A DNA stretch of 64,000 bases from Kitasatospora setae KM-6054 (GCF_000269985.1 NC_016109.1:7219001-7283000), one strand, 5' to 3'. Numbered from the stretch's first letter, positions 1 to 7,993 are shown. The notes: a model not told the origin generated them from the letters alone. Program-made: numbers and translations.

Positions 1-263
1 TCGACACCGCGCACGAACTCGCCGCCCGCCGCCTCCAGTACGGCGACCACCGCACCGCCGAGGCCGCGATCTTCCGCGCCCTCGCGGTCGCCCCGGAGGT
101 CGAACTCCTGCACCGCGACCTGTTCTACGCCTACGCCTCGGCCGGCGCCCGCGACCAGCTCGTCCGCTCGGTCAACCGCCTCGACGCGCTCAGCCGCCGC
201 ACCGGCCGCGACCTCGACCCGGACACCGTCGCGCTGCTCCGCGACCTGCTCACCGGCAGCTGA
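1..263 (+). CDS. C-terminal end of a BTAD-like (bacterial transcriptional activator domain) protein, partial
   Basis: The frame whose first complete codon is at position 3 is open to a TGA at 261-263 and gives about 86 residues rich in alpha-helix (DTAHELAARRLQYGDHRTAE... ending RDLLTGS). The pattern of helix pairs, a 'GDHRTAEAAIFRALAVAPE' repeat-like segment and a terminal 'LRDLL' resembles the BTAD/TPR-like C-terminus found in SARP regulators and in actinobacterial LysM-BTAD membrane proteins. The start and any DNA-binding or LysM part lie outside the window, so the full function cannot be given. A strong palindrome follows 55 bp downstream. Confidence 0.6.
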   Translation, partial: DTAHELAARRLQYGDHRTAEAAIFRALAVAPEVELLHRDLFYAYASAGARDQLVRSVNRLDALSRRTGRDLDPDTVALLRDLLTGS

Positions 264-318
264 GCCGGACCGGCGGTGGCCCAGTCCGGTCCGGGCCCGG
301 TCGGGGGCGGCGGAGTCG

Positions 319-370
319 CGGCGGAGGGCGGTGTTCGCGGGGGATCCCCCGCGAACACCGCCCTCCGCCG
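319..370. terminator. Perfect 26-bp palindrome with no loop, probable bidirectional terminator
   Basis: Arms 319-344 and 345-370 are exact reverse complements with the centre at GGGGATCCCC, so RNA from either strand folds into a very stable GC-rich hairpin. It lies between the convergent ends of the BTAD gene and the small gene at 380-691, where a bidirectional terminator is expected. There is no T-run, as is common in streptomycetes. Confidence 0.7.
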
Positions 371-379
371 TGCCGGTGG

Positions 380-691
380 CTAGCTCAGGCCCCGTGGCGC
401 GGGGCAGGCGCACCTGCGCGCACGCACCGCCTCTGCCGCGATCATCGCGACCGCGAGGACCACGGTCGCCCAGGTGGCCTCCCCGTGCGTGTGGCCGGTC
501 GCGACCCAGCCGGCGAGACCGGAGCCGGTGCAGGTGCCCAGCCTGTCCGCGATCCCGCTGCCCCGTGCCAGCTTCCCCAACGGGGGAACCGGCAGGGCGA
601 TGCGCCGCCAGCCACTGGCGGCTGTGGTGGTGGCGGCGGTGGTGGTGGCGGTGGTGCGTTCGCGGCTGTCGTCCTGATCGTCGAAGGACAC
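380..691 (-). CDS. Small hypothetical protein with one possible membrane helix
   Basis: A GTG at 691-689 preceded by GAGGAG gives 103 residues. The N-terminus is acidic (VSFDDQDDSRERT), followed by Thr/Ala repeats, a Gly-rich middle and a hydrophobic stretch (ATWATVVLAVAMIAAEA) near residues 74-90. I do not recognise a family. It is divergent from the regulator-like gene at 832, with a shared 140-bp promoter region. A longer upstream extension in this frame is antisense to that gene and was rejected. The codon bias fits a real gene, but the product is unknown. Confidence 0.45.
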   Translation of the reverse strand: MSFDDQDDSRERTTATTTAATTTAASGWRRIALPVPPLGKLARGSGIADRLGTCTGSGLAGWVATGHTHGEATWATVVLAVAMIAAEAVRARRCACPAPRGLS

Positions 692-831
692 GTCAACTCC
701 TCTTCTCTGCTGGTCAGTCCGTCGACTTGGTGCCAAGCGACGGCGGACACCACCAACTCCACCACCCTGGGGAACCGAGGCCGCTAGCATGGTCCCAAGC
801 GAGACTAAAACGGACTTACCGTGGAGTAATA

Positions 832-2001
832 TTGGCGCGTCGCGCACGTCCCCTGGATCCCGCCAAGCCACTCGAGGCCTTCGCCGCCGACCTGCGCAGG
901 TTGCGCGACTCGGCCCCTCCCCGAAGGCCGAAGGCCACCGGGCCGGAGCCCCTCGGGGTCGACCACGTCGTGGCGAAGCACGGGGTCGGTCGATCCAGCA
1001 TCTACGCCGCCCTCGGCGCGAGGCGCCTGCCCTCGCGGACGCTGCTGCGCGCCATGGTGCTGGCCTGGGACCCGGAGGGCGAGGCGGCGATGGCGAGGTG
1101 GATGGACAGGAGGCGCGAGGTCGAGGAGGCACTCGGCCTGGACGAGTCCGCCACCGGCCGTTCGGCCGCGGGTGGTTCGAGTGCCGGTGCCGCCAAGCCC
1201 GCTGCGTCCGAAGGCGATCGGTCGACGCCGACGGGCAGGGCCGCGCCCTCGAAGCGGCCGCAGCCGGTCGGCGATCCATCGGCGTCATCGGCGTCATCGG
1301 TGCCGTCGGCGCTAAGGGCCGAGGTCAGGAGGCTGTACGAGGCGGCCGGCAGCCCCTCGTTGAGCGCCATCAGCACGGCCGTCCTGGCCGACTCCCAGAG
1401 CAGCGACATCAGCCCCGAGACCGTCCGGCGTGTCGTCGCCGGAGCTCGGGCGAAGCAGAACAGCGTCATGTCCGTCGTGCGCGCACTGGCTTCCCTCGGC
1501 GGCGACGACGCCACCGGAGCGGAGGAGAGGGCACGTCAACTGCACGACCTCGAGCAGCCCGAGGCGGAGGTCCGCTCCGAGGCGCGAGAAGACACCGGAG
1601 AGCCGCCACGGGTCGACCTCCGGGGAGCGGTCATCTACAGCCTCCAACTGACCGCGGGCGATGGGCAGATCATCGATCTGCGCAACTCGGTCCTGAACGC
1701 GCCGGTCCTACAAGCCGGGGATCAGCAGACCATCCGCATCAGCGGCCACCTGGTGGGTGGGGTGGCCGTGCAGGCGGGGGATCAGCAGGTCGTCCGTATC
1801 GGTGGCGACAGCGTGGGTGGGGTGGCTGTGCAGGCGGGGGACCAGCAGACCGTCCGCATCGGTGGCAGTGTGCGTCCGGCGCTGCCGGAAGGCGCGGGAA
1901 GCCTTGCGCCGGCCGTCGGTGACTCGGGCCTGCTCGACTCCCCGCACTTCAGCCTGGAGGGCCGCGCCGCCGTGCCCGGGCAGCTGCCCCGCAGGGGCTG
2001 A
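832..2001 (+). CDS. Putative DNA-binding protein with C-terminal amyloid-like 20-residue repeats
   Basis: The start is TTG at 832, chosen because GGAG lies five bases upstream; the 389-residue product begins LARRARPLDPAKPLEAF. Residues about 10-90 look like the helix-turn-helix found in many streptomycete multidomain signalling proteins (VVAKHGVGRSSIYAALGARR, then LPSRTLLRAMVLAW). A Ser/Ala/Pro-rich linker leads to a second HTH-like segment at about 160-225 (SAISTAVLADS, SPETVRRVVAG). The C-terminus, from residue 275, holds four units of exactly 20 residues with the pattern AGDQQ-x-[VI]-R-I-x(4)-VGGVAVQ. Such beta-arch repeats recall HET-s and bacterial amyloid signalling motifs (inference). 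There is no enzymatic domain; the partner protein is unknown. Confidence 0.65.
   Translation: MARRARPLDPAKPLEAFAADLRRLRDSAPPRRPKATGPEPLGVDHVVAKHGVGRSSIYAALGARRLPSRTLLRAMVLAWDPEGEAAMARWMDRRREVEEALGLDESATGRSAAGGSSAGAAKPAASEGDRSTPTGRAAPSKRPQPVGDPSASSASSVPSALRAEVRRLYEAAGSPSLSAISTAVLADSQSSDISPETVRRVVAGARAKQNSVMSVVRALASLGGDDATGAEERARQLHDLEQPEAEVRSEAREDTGEPPRVDLRGAVIYSLQLTAGDGQIIDLRNSVLNAPVLQAGDQQTIRISGHLVGGVAVQAGDQQVVRIGGDSVGGVAVQAGDQQTVRIGGSVRPALPEGAGSLAPAVGDSGLLDSPHFSLEGRAAVPGQLPRRG
1654..1872 (+). repeat. Four in-frame 60-bp tandem repeats encoding AGDQQ units
   Basis: Units begin at 1654, 1714, 1774 and 1834, exactly 60 bp apart. Units 2-4 share most of their bases, including a GTGGGTGGGGTGGC block and a CAGGCGGGGGA block. 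The first unit is more diverged (AGDGQIIDLRNSVLNAPVLQ). The exact 20-residue period suggests stacked beta-strands. Confidence 0.85.
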
Positions 2002-2043
2002 GTGGCTCCGGGGTCCGGGTGTCGCGGCCCGGGGGCGTGTCCG

Positions 2044-2478
2044 CTACGCCCGGGTGCAGGTGATGACGCGCTGCCCGCCGCCGAAGGTCAGCCGGATGGT
2101 GTCCTTCGTCACCTGCACGTCGAGGTCCCCGTCTCCGCCGACCTCGGCCCACCCGGACGCCAGGGGCAGGGTCCGGCTGAATCCGGCGGCAATCGTCTCC
2201 GGGACCTTGCCCACGGTGAGGGCGTCCGACTCCCGGCTCCCGTCGAGGAGCGAGACGACGCCGCCGTTGTACTGCCACTCTCCGGCGATGCCGCCCCACT
2301 GGGTGGTGTGCCGGCTGCCGTCGCCGCGAACGACGAGCCTGCCACGGTGGTCCTGGTCGGACTCGTAGGTCCTGGTGTCCTTCGCGAAGGCCACCAGGGT
2401 CTGTGCCTTGAGCTCCCCGCCCAGGTAGCGCAGTGCGTTCCGACGTCCCACCGAGTGGGCGAATCCTCCGATATCCAT
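2044..2478 (-). CDS. Hypothetical protein, 144 aa
   Basis: An ATG at 2478 with a GGGGGG stretch five bases upstream opens a 144-residue frame (MDIGGFAHSVGRRNALRYLGG...). The product has alternating hydrophobic strands and Gly turns and lacks a signal peptide or membrane segment. The C-terminal half (TKDTIRLTFGGGQRVITCTRA) is strand-rich, suggesting a small beta domain. I do not recognise the family. It converges with the repeat-containing gene ending at 2001 and is separated from it by 42 bp. Codon bias supports translation. Confidence 0.55.
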   Translation of the reverse strand: MDIGGFAHSVGRRNALRYLGGELKAQTLVAFAKDTRTYESDQDHRGRLVVRGDGSRHTTQWGGIAGEWQYNGGVVSLLDGSRESDALTVGKVPETIAAGFSRTLPLASGWAEVGGDGDLDVQVTKDTIRLTFGGGQRVITCTRA

Positions 2479-2578
2479 GCCGTCCCCCCCAAGAACGATC
2501 AGGAACCGTCAGGAGCCCTCAGGAGCCACCACACTACCGACCGGCGGCGCATGGCTGACGTCCCGTCATGGGCGGTGT

Positions 2579-3010
2579 TCAGCTGCCCGTGAGACGCCGG
2601 CGCCACCAGGCCGCCGCGTGCCAGGCGCCCGCCGGGGCGGCTCGCGGGTCGGGCAGGGTGCGGCGGCGGAACTCGGTGTCGAGCCGGTCGACGGCGGCGC
2701 GCAGCGGGGCCCCGGCGGGGCGGGGGAGCAGGCGCAGTGCCAGTTCGAGGGTGTCGCGGGCTTCGAGCGGGTCGCAGCAGGGGCAGTCGGACAGGGGGAC
2801 GTACAGGTACTGGCCGGGCTGCCGGAGGAACCCCTCGTACGCGTGCAGGGCGTCGGCGACGGCGCCCGGCCACAGGCGCGCGGCCTCGAAGCGGCGGACG
2901 GCCGCGACCGTCCGTGCGGGCAGCCCCCGCAGCGGGCGGACGGGACGGTGCAGGGCGCGCCGCGGCACGGCGAGCAGGGCGCGGACGGCGCCGGGCGGCT
3001 TACGCGCCAT
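2579..3010 (-). CDS. Hypothetical protein, 143 aa, Arg-rich
   Basis: The frame starts at ATG 3010 with GAAAGG upstream and encodes a basic protein with a central CPCC motif (PLSDCPCCDPLEARDTLELAL). A CxxC-like cluster followed by a helical segment and an Arg/Trp-rich tail (AWWRRRLTGS) is visible. No family is recognised; the two Cys pairs could bind metal, but that is a guess. It lies in the same direction as the flanking surface-protein remnant. Confidence 0.5.
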   Translation of the reverse strand: MARKPPGAVRALLAVPRRALHRPVRPLRGLPARTVAAVRRFEAARLWPGAVADALHAYEGFLRQPGQYLYVPLSDCPCCDPLEARDTLELALRLLPRPAGAPLRAAVDRLDTEFRRRTLPDPRAAPAGAWHAAAWWRRRLTGS

Positions 3011-3084
3011 CGGCCTTTCGGGGAGCGGTCACGGACCCCATGCTGGCAGAGCGCCCGCCGGCCGTCCGCCGGTTTTCCGCGAGC

Positions 3085-4015
3085 TCAGCGCTTCCGGCGG
3101 CGGCCGAGGCCGTGGGCCAGGGCGCCCGCGCTCAGCAGGAAGGCGGACAGGGCGGCCTGGGTGCCGAGCTCGGTGCCGGTGTCCGGGAGGCGGCCGTCGC
3201 CACCGGACGCGCTGAGCGCGGGAGTTGGCACGGGAGCCGGCGTGGGCGTGGGCGTGGGCGCGGGTGCGGGTGTGGGGGCGGTGACGGTCCAGTGGCCCTG
3301 GGCGTCGTTGTCGGTGGGGGAGGTGTCGGTGTCGGTGTCCGGGGTGGGCACGACCAGCGGGTTGAGGTGCTCGAAGACGGTGTCGGGGTAGCCGTCGCCG
3401 TCCAGGTCGGTGGCGGCGGACGGGGGAAGCGGCGCGACGTACGCGACGTTGTGCAGGTCCTGCGGGCTGCGGGCGCGGACGGTGGCGGTCAGGGCGGGGC
3501 CGTCGGTGCCGGCCGGGAGCTCGGTGGTGGCGGTGGCGGTGGCGGTCAAGCCGGAGACGGTGTGGCCGGGGCCGCTGAGGGAGACCAACTCGACCTCGGG
3601 CGGCAGCAGTTGGGTGATGCTCCAGCCGGCGGGGGCGGATCGCGGGCCCGCGTTGTGCGGGGTGAGAGTCCAGCAGATCTCGTCGCCGACCAGGTGCCCG
3701 GAGGACGGGTCGGGCCGCTCGGTGAGCGAGAGTTCGGCGCAGACGGTGGGGTACGGCGCCCGGGCGGTGGGCAGTTCGCGGACGGGCGCCGCCGCCGGCG
3801 TACTCCTCCGCCCCGTCGAGGTAGCCGGTGGCCCGGCAGGGCGCGCCCCAGTCGTTCCCAGGCGATCCGGGCGGTCTCCGCCCCCGTCACCACGGCCCGG
3901 ACCGACCCTGCACCGGCCGCCACGAGCCCGCCGGCCAGGCCGGTCCCGTCACCGCACCCACCACGCCATCGCTGCCGCCAGCGCGGCCCAGCCGAAAGTC
4001 CTTTTCGCCTGGTGC
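3085..4015 (-). pseudogene. LPxTG cell-surface protein, reading frame broken by several frameshifts
   Basis: The 3' part (stop at 3085-3087) encodes a DUF11-like surface domain (GDEICWTLTPHNAGP, WSITQLLPPEVELVSLSG), a DxDxDG calcium-like loop (DLDGDGYPD), a Pro/Thr spacer and a sortase signal LPDTG followed by a hydrophobic helix and RRRKR. Reading upstream, the coherent protein jumps frame: VRELPTARAPYPTVCAEL is in one frame, NDWGAPCRATGYLDGAEEYA in a second, and GLVAAGAGSVRAVVTGAETARIAW in a third. A signal-peptide-like KRTFGWAALAAAMAWW sits in yet another register. Frame changes fall near 3795, 3857 and 3950, the middle one in a TGGGAAC that would read on as TGGAAC. It is either a decayed gene or contains base-calling errors. 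Confidence 0.7.
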
Positions 4016-4230
4016 CACCCTATTTCGACGGCATTCGCGGGCAGCCGAGGCGCGCGTGACCGGGCGGGCGCGGTGCCACGGGTGGCTGTGCGGGACCGGG
4101 TTCCGCCGGGGCCGGGGCCGGGGTCTGGCGGGCTCGGGGCCGTGCGGGGACGGGCCGTGCGGGACCGGTGCGTGTCGGGCTCGGGTTCTGGCGAGGCCGG
4201 GTCCTGCCGGGGGCGGCCCCGTCGTCCGTG

Positions 4231-4725
4231 TCAGCCCCCGTCGGTGTCGGCTCCGTCGGCGGCGGCCTCCAGGGCAGCGATGTCGAGCCGGCCCATCCGC
4301 AGCATCGCGGCGGTGGCCCGGCGGGCGCGCTCCGGGTCCGGGTCGCTGAGCAGTTCGGTCATCCGGCGCGGCACGATCTGCCAGGACAGGCCGTAGCGGT
4401 CCTTCAGCCAGCCGCACGGGCCCGGCGCGCCGCCGTCCGCCGTCAGCAGCTCCCAGTAGCGGTCCACCTCGGCCTGGTCGGCGCAGTCCACCTGCAGCGA
4501 GACCGCCTCGTTGAAGGTGAACTGCGGGCCGCCGTTCAGCGCCAGGAACTCCTGCCCGAACAACTCGAACGACACCAGCATCACGCTGCCCGGCTCGCCC
4601 GGCCCCGCCGCCGAGTAACGCTGCACGTCGGTGACCCGCCCGAACTCGAACACCGAGGTGTAGAACTCGGCGGCCTGCTCGGCCTGGTCGTCGAACCACA
4701 GGAAAGTGGTGATCTTCTGCGCCAT
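4231..4725 (-). CDS. VOC/PhnB-like glyoxalase-fold protein
   Basis: The start ATG at 4725 is preceded by GGAGGAG, giving MAQKITTFLWFDDQAEQAAEFYTSVF, the usual opening of the PhnB-like '3-demethylubiquinone-9 3-methyltransferase-like' VOC family. Later signatures include GQEFLALNGGP, FTFNEAVSLQV, D--EVDRYWE-L and GWLKDRYGLSWQIVP. The length of 164 residues is normal. These are metal-dependent or pseudo-enzymes whose substrates are usually unknown, so no reaction is assigned. An upstream in-frame codon would add ten residues but lacks a ribosome site. Confidence 0.88.
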   Translation of the reverse strand: MAQKITTFLWFDDQAEQAAEFYTSVFEFGRVTDVQRYSAAGPGEPGSVMLVSFELFGQEFLALNGGPQFTFNEAVSLQVDCADQAEVDRYWELLTADGGAPGPCGWLKDRYGLSWQIVPRRMTELLSDPDPERARRATAAMLRMGRLDIAALEAAADGADTDGG

Positions 4726-4892
4726 CGGGAGGCTCCTCCGTTCCCGCACGGTCACCCGGCCGGTCGGCCGGACCCCTCCGACGGTAGGACGCGCGCGGCG
4801 GAACGCGGCGCAGGCGCGTCCGGGCGCGGGGCGGCCGGGGCCGAGTGGCCGGGGCGGATGGTCGACCGCCCGGTCGTGTCAGGATGGACGGC

Positions 4893-5693
4893 ATGACCCT
4901 CCCCGAGTCGGCACTCCCCTCCGCGGCGGCGCAGGAAGCCGAGGATGCCGCCCAGAACGCCCTGGCCGCACCGCTGTTGGCGCTCTTCGCGGACCGCCTG
5001 TCGGCCGCCGTGCCGGTGGACGCGCTGTGGGCGCACGGCTCGCTGGCACACGGCGACTACCGGCACGGGCGCAGCGACCTCGACCTGGTCGCCGTCCTCC
5101 CGGCCGCCCCCGACGAGCCGGTGCGCGAACGACTGGCCGCGCTGCACCGGGAGTTGATCGCGGACCGGCCCGACGCGGTGCGGCTGCACTGCGCGTACGT
5201 GCCGCGCACCGGACTGGCCGACCCGGCCGTCGCGCACTTCGCCTTCGCCCAGGAGGAGCCGATGGACCGCCCGGTCACGGCCGTCACCCGGCGCGAACTG
5301 CTGGACGGCGGACGGGTGTTGGCGGGCGAGGCACCGAGCGCGCTACTGCCGCCGGTCGACGACGCCGAACTGCACGCGCACATCCGGACCGACCTGCGGG
5401 AGTTCTGGTACCCCGTCACCGCGCGGCCCGAGCCCTGGCAGCGCGACATCTGGGTCGACCACGGCCCGGTCACCGCCGTCCGCGCCACCGTCGCCCTGCG
5501 CGAGGGCCGGCTGATCAGCAAGCGCGAGGCGATCAGCCGCCTGCCCGCCCTGGGCGCCCCGGCCGGCCTCGCCGCGGACATCGCCGCCCGCCGCTACGGC
5601 GTCCCGCCCGCCCTGACCCCCGAGGCCCGGGACGAACGCGCCGAGCGGGCCCGGCTGTTCACCCGCGAGCTGATCGAACGGGCACTGGCCTGA
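4893..5693 (+). CDS. Nucleotidyltransferase-domain protein (aminoglycoside adenylyltransferase-like fold)
   Basis: The product of 266 residues carries the nucleotidyltransferase signature LWAHGSLAHGDYRHGRSDLDLVAVLP near residues 38-63, matching GSxxxG(x)nSDxDL of the pol-beta/ANT superfamily, where the two Asp bind metal. The C-terminal half is helical, as in ANT(3'')/ANT(9)-like proteins. Start 4893 was preferred to the in-frame ATG at 4884 because AGGA lies eight bases upstream; a CAGGAT -10-like element at 4880-4885 also allows a leaderless transcript. The substrate is unknown; a resistance role should not be assumed. Confidence 0.82.
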   Translation: MTLPESALPSAAAQEAEDAAQNALAAPLLALFADRLSAAVPVDALWAHGSLAHGDYRHGRSDLDLVAVLPAAPDEPVRERLAALHRELIADRPDAVRLHCAYVPRTGLADPAVAHFAFAQEEPMDRPVTAVTRRELLDGGRVLAGEAPSALLPPVDDAELHAHIRTDLREFWYPVTARPEPWQRDIWVDHGPVTAVRATVALREGRLISKREAISRLPALGAPAGLAADIAARRYGVPPALTPEARDERAERARLFTRELIERALA

Positions 5694-5763
5694 GGGGTGT
5701 CGGCCTGGACGGTGTCGGCCTGGGCGGTGTTGTCGGGCCGGTGGGTGTCGGGCCGGGCGGGCC

Positions 5764-6327
5764 TCATCCGGCGTCGGCGAACAGCGCGGTGAGGCGGGGG
5801 AGCCGGGCGGCGGACTCCTCGGAGGTCCAGGCCGGGTCGGCGAACCCGGCGTTGCACGGGCTGTCGTGGCCGATCGCCTCCATCGCCTCCTCCAGGCCGT
5901 CCTCCTCGCCGGTGAGGCGCTCGTACGCCTCCTGGGCGCAGTAGTCCACCGACTCCCAGTCCGGGAAGTCGTGGTTCTCCCAGCGGCGGTAGGGCAGGGC
6001 GGCCAGGCGGCGGAGGGCCGGGTGACCGGCCAGGGCGTCCGGGTCGTGGACGGCCAGGTGGTGGGCGTCCTGGCCGAGACCGATCAGCCAGGCGTGGAAG
6101 TACCAGAGGCTGTCGTCGCTGACCCGGCCGCGCAGGACGAGCTTCGCCACCGCCAGGGTGGCCGGGGTGTCCAGCGGGGCGCGGGCCTCGTCCAGGCGCA
6201 ACTGGAAGTCGAGGACCTCGGGCAGCGGCAGCCCGGCGAGCCGGTCGGTCAGCCGGTCGGCGCGGGTACAGGGCAGGTCGCCCGCCGCGCTCGACTCCAC
6301 CAGGGTCCAGAAACCGTCCGTGTCCAT
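5764..6327 (-). CDS. DUF4240 domain protein
   Basis: Start ATG 6327 with GAGGATCC upstream yields MDTDGFWTLVESS, the typical opening of DUF4240 proteins. They share a FW..I/V..S start, a central LWYFHAWLIGLG-like helix, and a later segment such as ESVDYCAQEAYERLTGEE. The product has 187 residues, is acidic and cytoplasmic, with no catalytic motif that I can name. Its upstream region begins directly with the GTGACRYGTCAC palindrome array (first copy at 6351), so the array could serve this gene as well as the divergent oxidoreductase. Confidence 0.8.
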   Translation of the reverse strand: MDTDGFWTLVESSAAGDLPCTRADRLTDRLAGLPLPEVLDFQLRLDEARAPLDTPATLAVAKLVLRGRVSDDSLWYFHAWLIGLGQDAHHLAVHDPDALAGHPALRRLAALPYRRWENHDFPDWESVDYCAQEAYERLTGEEDGLEEAMEAIGHDSPCNAGFADPAWTSEESAARLPRLTALFADAG

Positions 6328-6350
6328 GGTGGGGATCCTCGCAGCTATCG

Positions 6351-6874
6351 GTGACATGTCATGGGTTCGGGTTGGTGACGTGTCACGGTTTCGGGCCGGG
6401 CCGAGTCCGAGTCGGTGACGTGTCACGGTTCGGGGTGGCGGATAGGTGACGCGTCACCGGTTGGGGCCGGTTGGGGCCGGTCGGGGCAGCCATCCGTGAC
6501 ATGTCACGGGTCTGGGTCGGTGACGTGTCACGGTTCGGGGTCGCGGATGGGTGACGCATCATCGGTCGGGGTCGGGTAGGGCGGTCATCGGTGATATGTC
6601 ACGGGTCCGAGTCGGTGACGTGTCACGGTTCGGGGTGGCGGATAGGTGACGCGTCACCGGTTGGGGCCGGTCGGGGCAGCCATCCGTGACATGTCACGGG
6701 TCTGGGTCGGTGACGTGTCACGGTTTCGGGCCGAGCGAGCCTCGCCCGGCCGGGCGCGGCCGGGGTCGGTGACGTGTCACGGATCAGGGCCAGCAGATAG
6801 GTGACATGTCACGGGGCGGCTCGGCTCAGCTCGGCTCGGGTCGGCGATAGGGCGGGGAAACGATGACACGTCAC
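6351..6874. repeat. Array of 15 GTGACRYGTCAC palindromes
   Basis: Fifteen 12-bp copies matching GTGACRYGTCAC (some with one or two changes) start at 6351, 6375, 6415, 6446, 6496, 6520, 6551, 6591, 6615, 6646, 6686, 6710, 6769, 6801 and 6863. A block of about 120 bp (copies 3-6) is repeated as copies 9-12 about 200 bp further on, with the copies identical apart from one missing TTGGGGCCGG decamer. Copies are spaced by GC-rich sequence (CGGTTCGGGGTGGCGGATAG and similar). No reading frame is plausible here. The palindrome differs from the CRP, Rex, parS and DnaA consensus sites that I know. Confidence 0.9.
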
Positions 6875-6878
6875 GGGC

Positions 6879-6909
6879 TTGACCTCAAGCGGACTTGATG
6901 TCACAGGAT
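6879..6909 (+). promoter_or_regulatory. MerR/SoxR-type promoter with 19-bp spacer
   Basis: TTGACC (6879-6884) and CAGGAT (6904-6909) are separated by 19 bp, the long spacing typical of MerR-family promoters. The spacer holds the dyad TCAAG-CGGA-CTTGA (6885-6898), similar to SoxR-like operators. It lies about 45 bp upstream of the quinone-reductase start, and the last GTGACRYGTCAC copy ends five bases before the -35. No MerR gene is adjacent, so the regulator would act in trans. Confidence 0.7.
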
Positions 6910-6954
6910 CGCCGTCAGGCCGGAACGACCGGCCCGCGAACGGGCGGAGAGACG

Positions 6955-7902
6955 ATGCGCGCGGTGTGGTTGCGGGAGTTCGGCGGGCCCGAGGTGCTGG
7001 TGCCGGGGGCCGCGCCCGATCCGGTGCCGGGGGAGGGGCAGGTGCTGATCGACGTCGCGCACGCCAACCTGACCTTCGTCGAGACCCAGTTCCGGGCCAC
7101 CGGGCGCGGGCCGTTCGCCGGGCGCCTGCCGATGATCCCGGGGAACGGGGTCGGCGGCACCGTCACCGCGCTCGGCCCCGGCGCCGACCCCGGCTGGCTG
7201 GGGCGGCGGGTGGTCTCCGCGACCGGCGGGAGCGGCGGGTACGCCGAACTCGCCGCCGTCCCGGCCGAGGGCCTCCACCCCGTTCCTGACGGCCTCCCGC
7301 TGGACGCCGCCACCGCCCTGCTCGCCGACGGCCGCACCGCCCGGCTCCTGCTGGAGACCGCCGCGCCCGCACCCGGCGAACGCGTCCTGGTGACCGCCGC
7401 CGCGGGCGGGGTCGGCACGCTGCTGGTCCAACTCGCCACCGCCGCCGGCGCCCACGTCGTCGCCGCCGCCGGCGGCCCCCGCAAGCTCGCCCTCGCCGCC
7501 GAACTCGGCGCCCCCGAGACCGCCGACTACCTGCGGCCCGACTGGGCCGACCGGATCGCCCCCGTCGACGCCGTCCTCGACGGCGTGGGCGGCGCGCTCG
7601 GCCGCGCCGCCGTCGACCTGCTCCGCGACGGCGGGCGCCTGATCAACCACGGTCTGGCCGGCGGTGCCTGGACCGACCTCCCGGCCGACGAGGCCGCCGC
7701 CCGCCGCCTCACCGTCCTCGCCCTGCGCCCCACCCCCGCGAGCACGCGCGCCGCCACCGGGCACGTCCTCGCCGAAGCCCGCGCGCACCGGCTGCGCCCC
7801 GTCATCGGCCGCCGCTTCCCGCTGGAGCGCGCCGCCGACGCGCACCGCGCCATCGAGGCCCGCGACACCCTCGGCAAGACCCTGCTGGACGTCGACGGCT
7901 GA
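6955..7902 (+). CDS. Zinc-free NADPH:quinone reductase-like alcohol dehydrogenase (MDR family)
   Basis: The start ATG 6955 is preceded by GGAG at 6945. The 315-residue product has the MDR layout: a GroES-like N-domain (MRAVWLREFGGPEVL, GEGQVLIDVAHANL, PGNGVGGTVTALGPG) and a Rossmann domain with the NADPH loop TAAAGGVGTLLVQLA near residue 145 and a later DAVLDGVGG. Catalytic-zinc Cys/His ligands are absent, as in QOR/zeta-crystallin enzymes, which reduce quinones or enones with NADPH. The MerR/SoxR-type promoter suggests induction by redox-cycling or xenobiotic compounds. Confidence 0.9.
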   Translation: MRAVWLREFGGPEVLVPGAAPDPVPGEGQVLIDVAHANLTFVETQFRATGRGPFAGRLPMIPGNGVGGTVTALGPGADPGWLGRRVVSATGGSGGYAELAAVPAEGLHPVPDGLPLDAATALLADGRTARLLLETAAPAPGERVLVTAAAGGVGTLLVQLATAAGAHVVAAAGGPRKLALAAELGAPETADYLRPDWADRIAPVDAVLDGVGGALGRAAVDLLRDGGRLINHGLAGGAWTDLPADEAAARRLTVLALRPTPASTRAATGHVLAEARAHRLRPVIGRRFPLERAADAHRAIEARDTLGKTLLDVDG

Positions 7903-7993
7903 GGCCCGCGACCGGGCGGACGGGGGAGCGGCGGCCGGGCCGGGCGCCGAAACCCGGTCGTGTGCGGCGCGTCCGCGCCGCTAGCATCCCGGC

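Noticed and set aside
331..831. N-terminal extension of the repeat-containing regulator from 331
   Set aside because: The extension is Arg/Pro-rich, overlaps a terminator and the divergent gene, and a good ribosome site marks 832 instead.
4884..5693. Aminoglycoside resistance gene
   Set aside because: Only the generic nucleotidyltransferase motif is visible; nothing indicates an aminoglycoside substrate.
6351..6874. Palindrome array as CRISPR or as CRP/Rex/parS sites
   Set aside because: There are no regular spacers; the GTGA-N4-TCAC spacing differs from CRP (N6), and the sequence differs from Rex and parS consensus.
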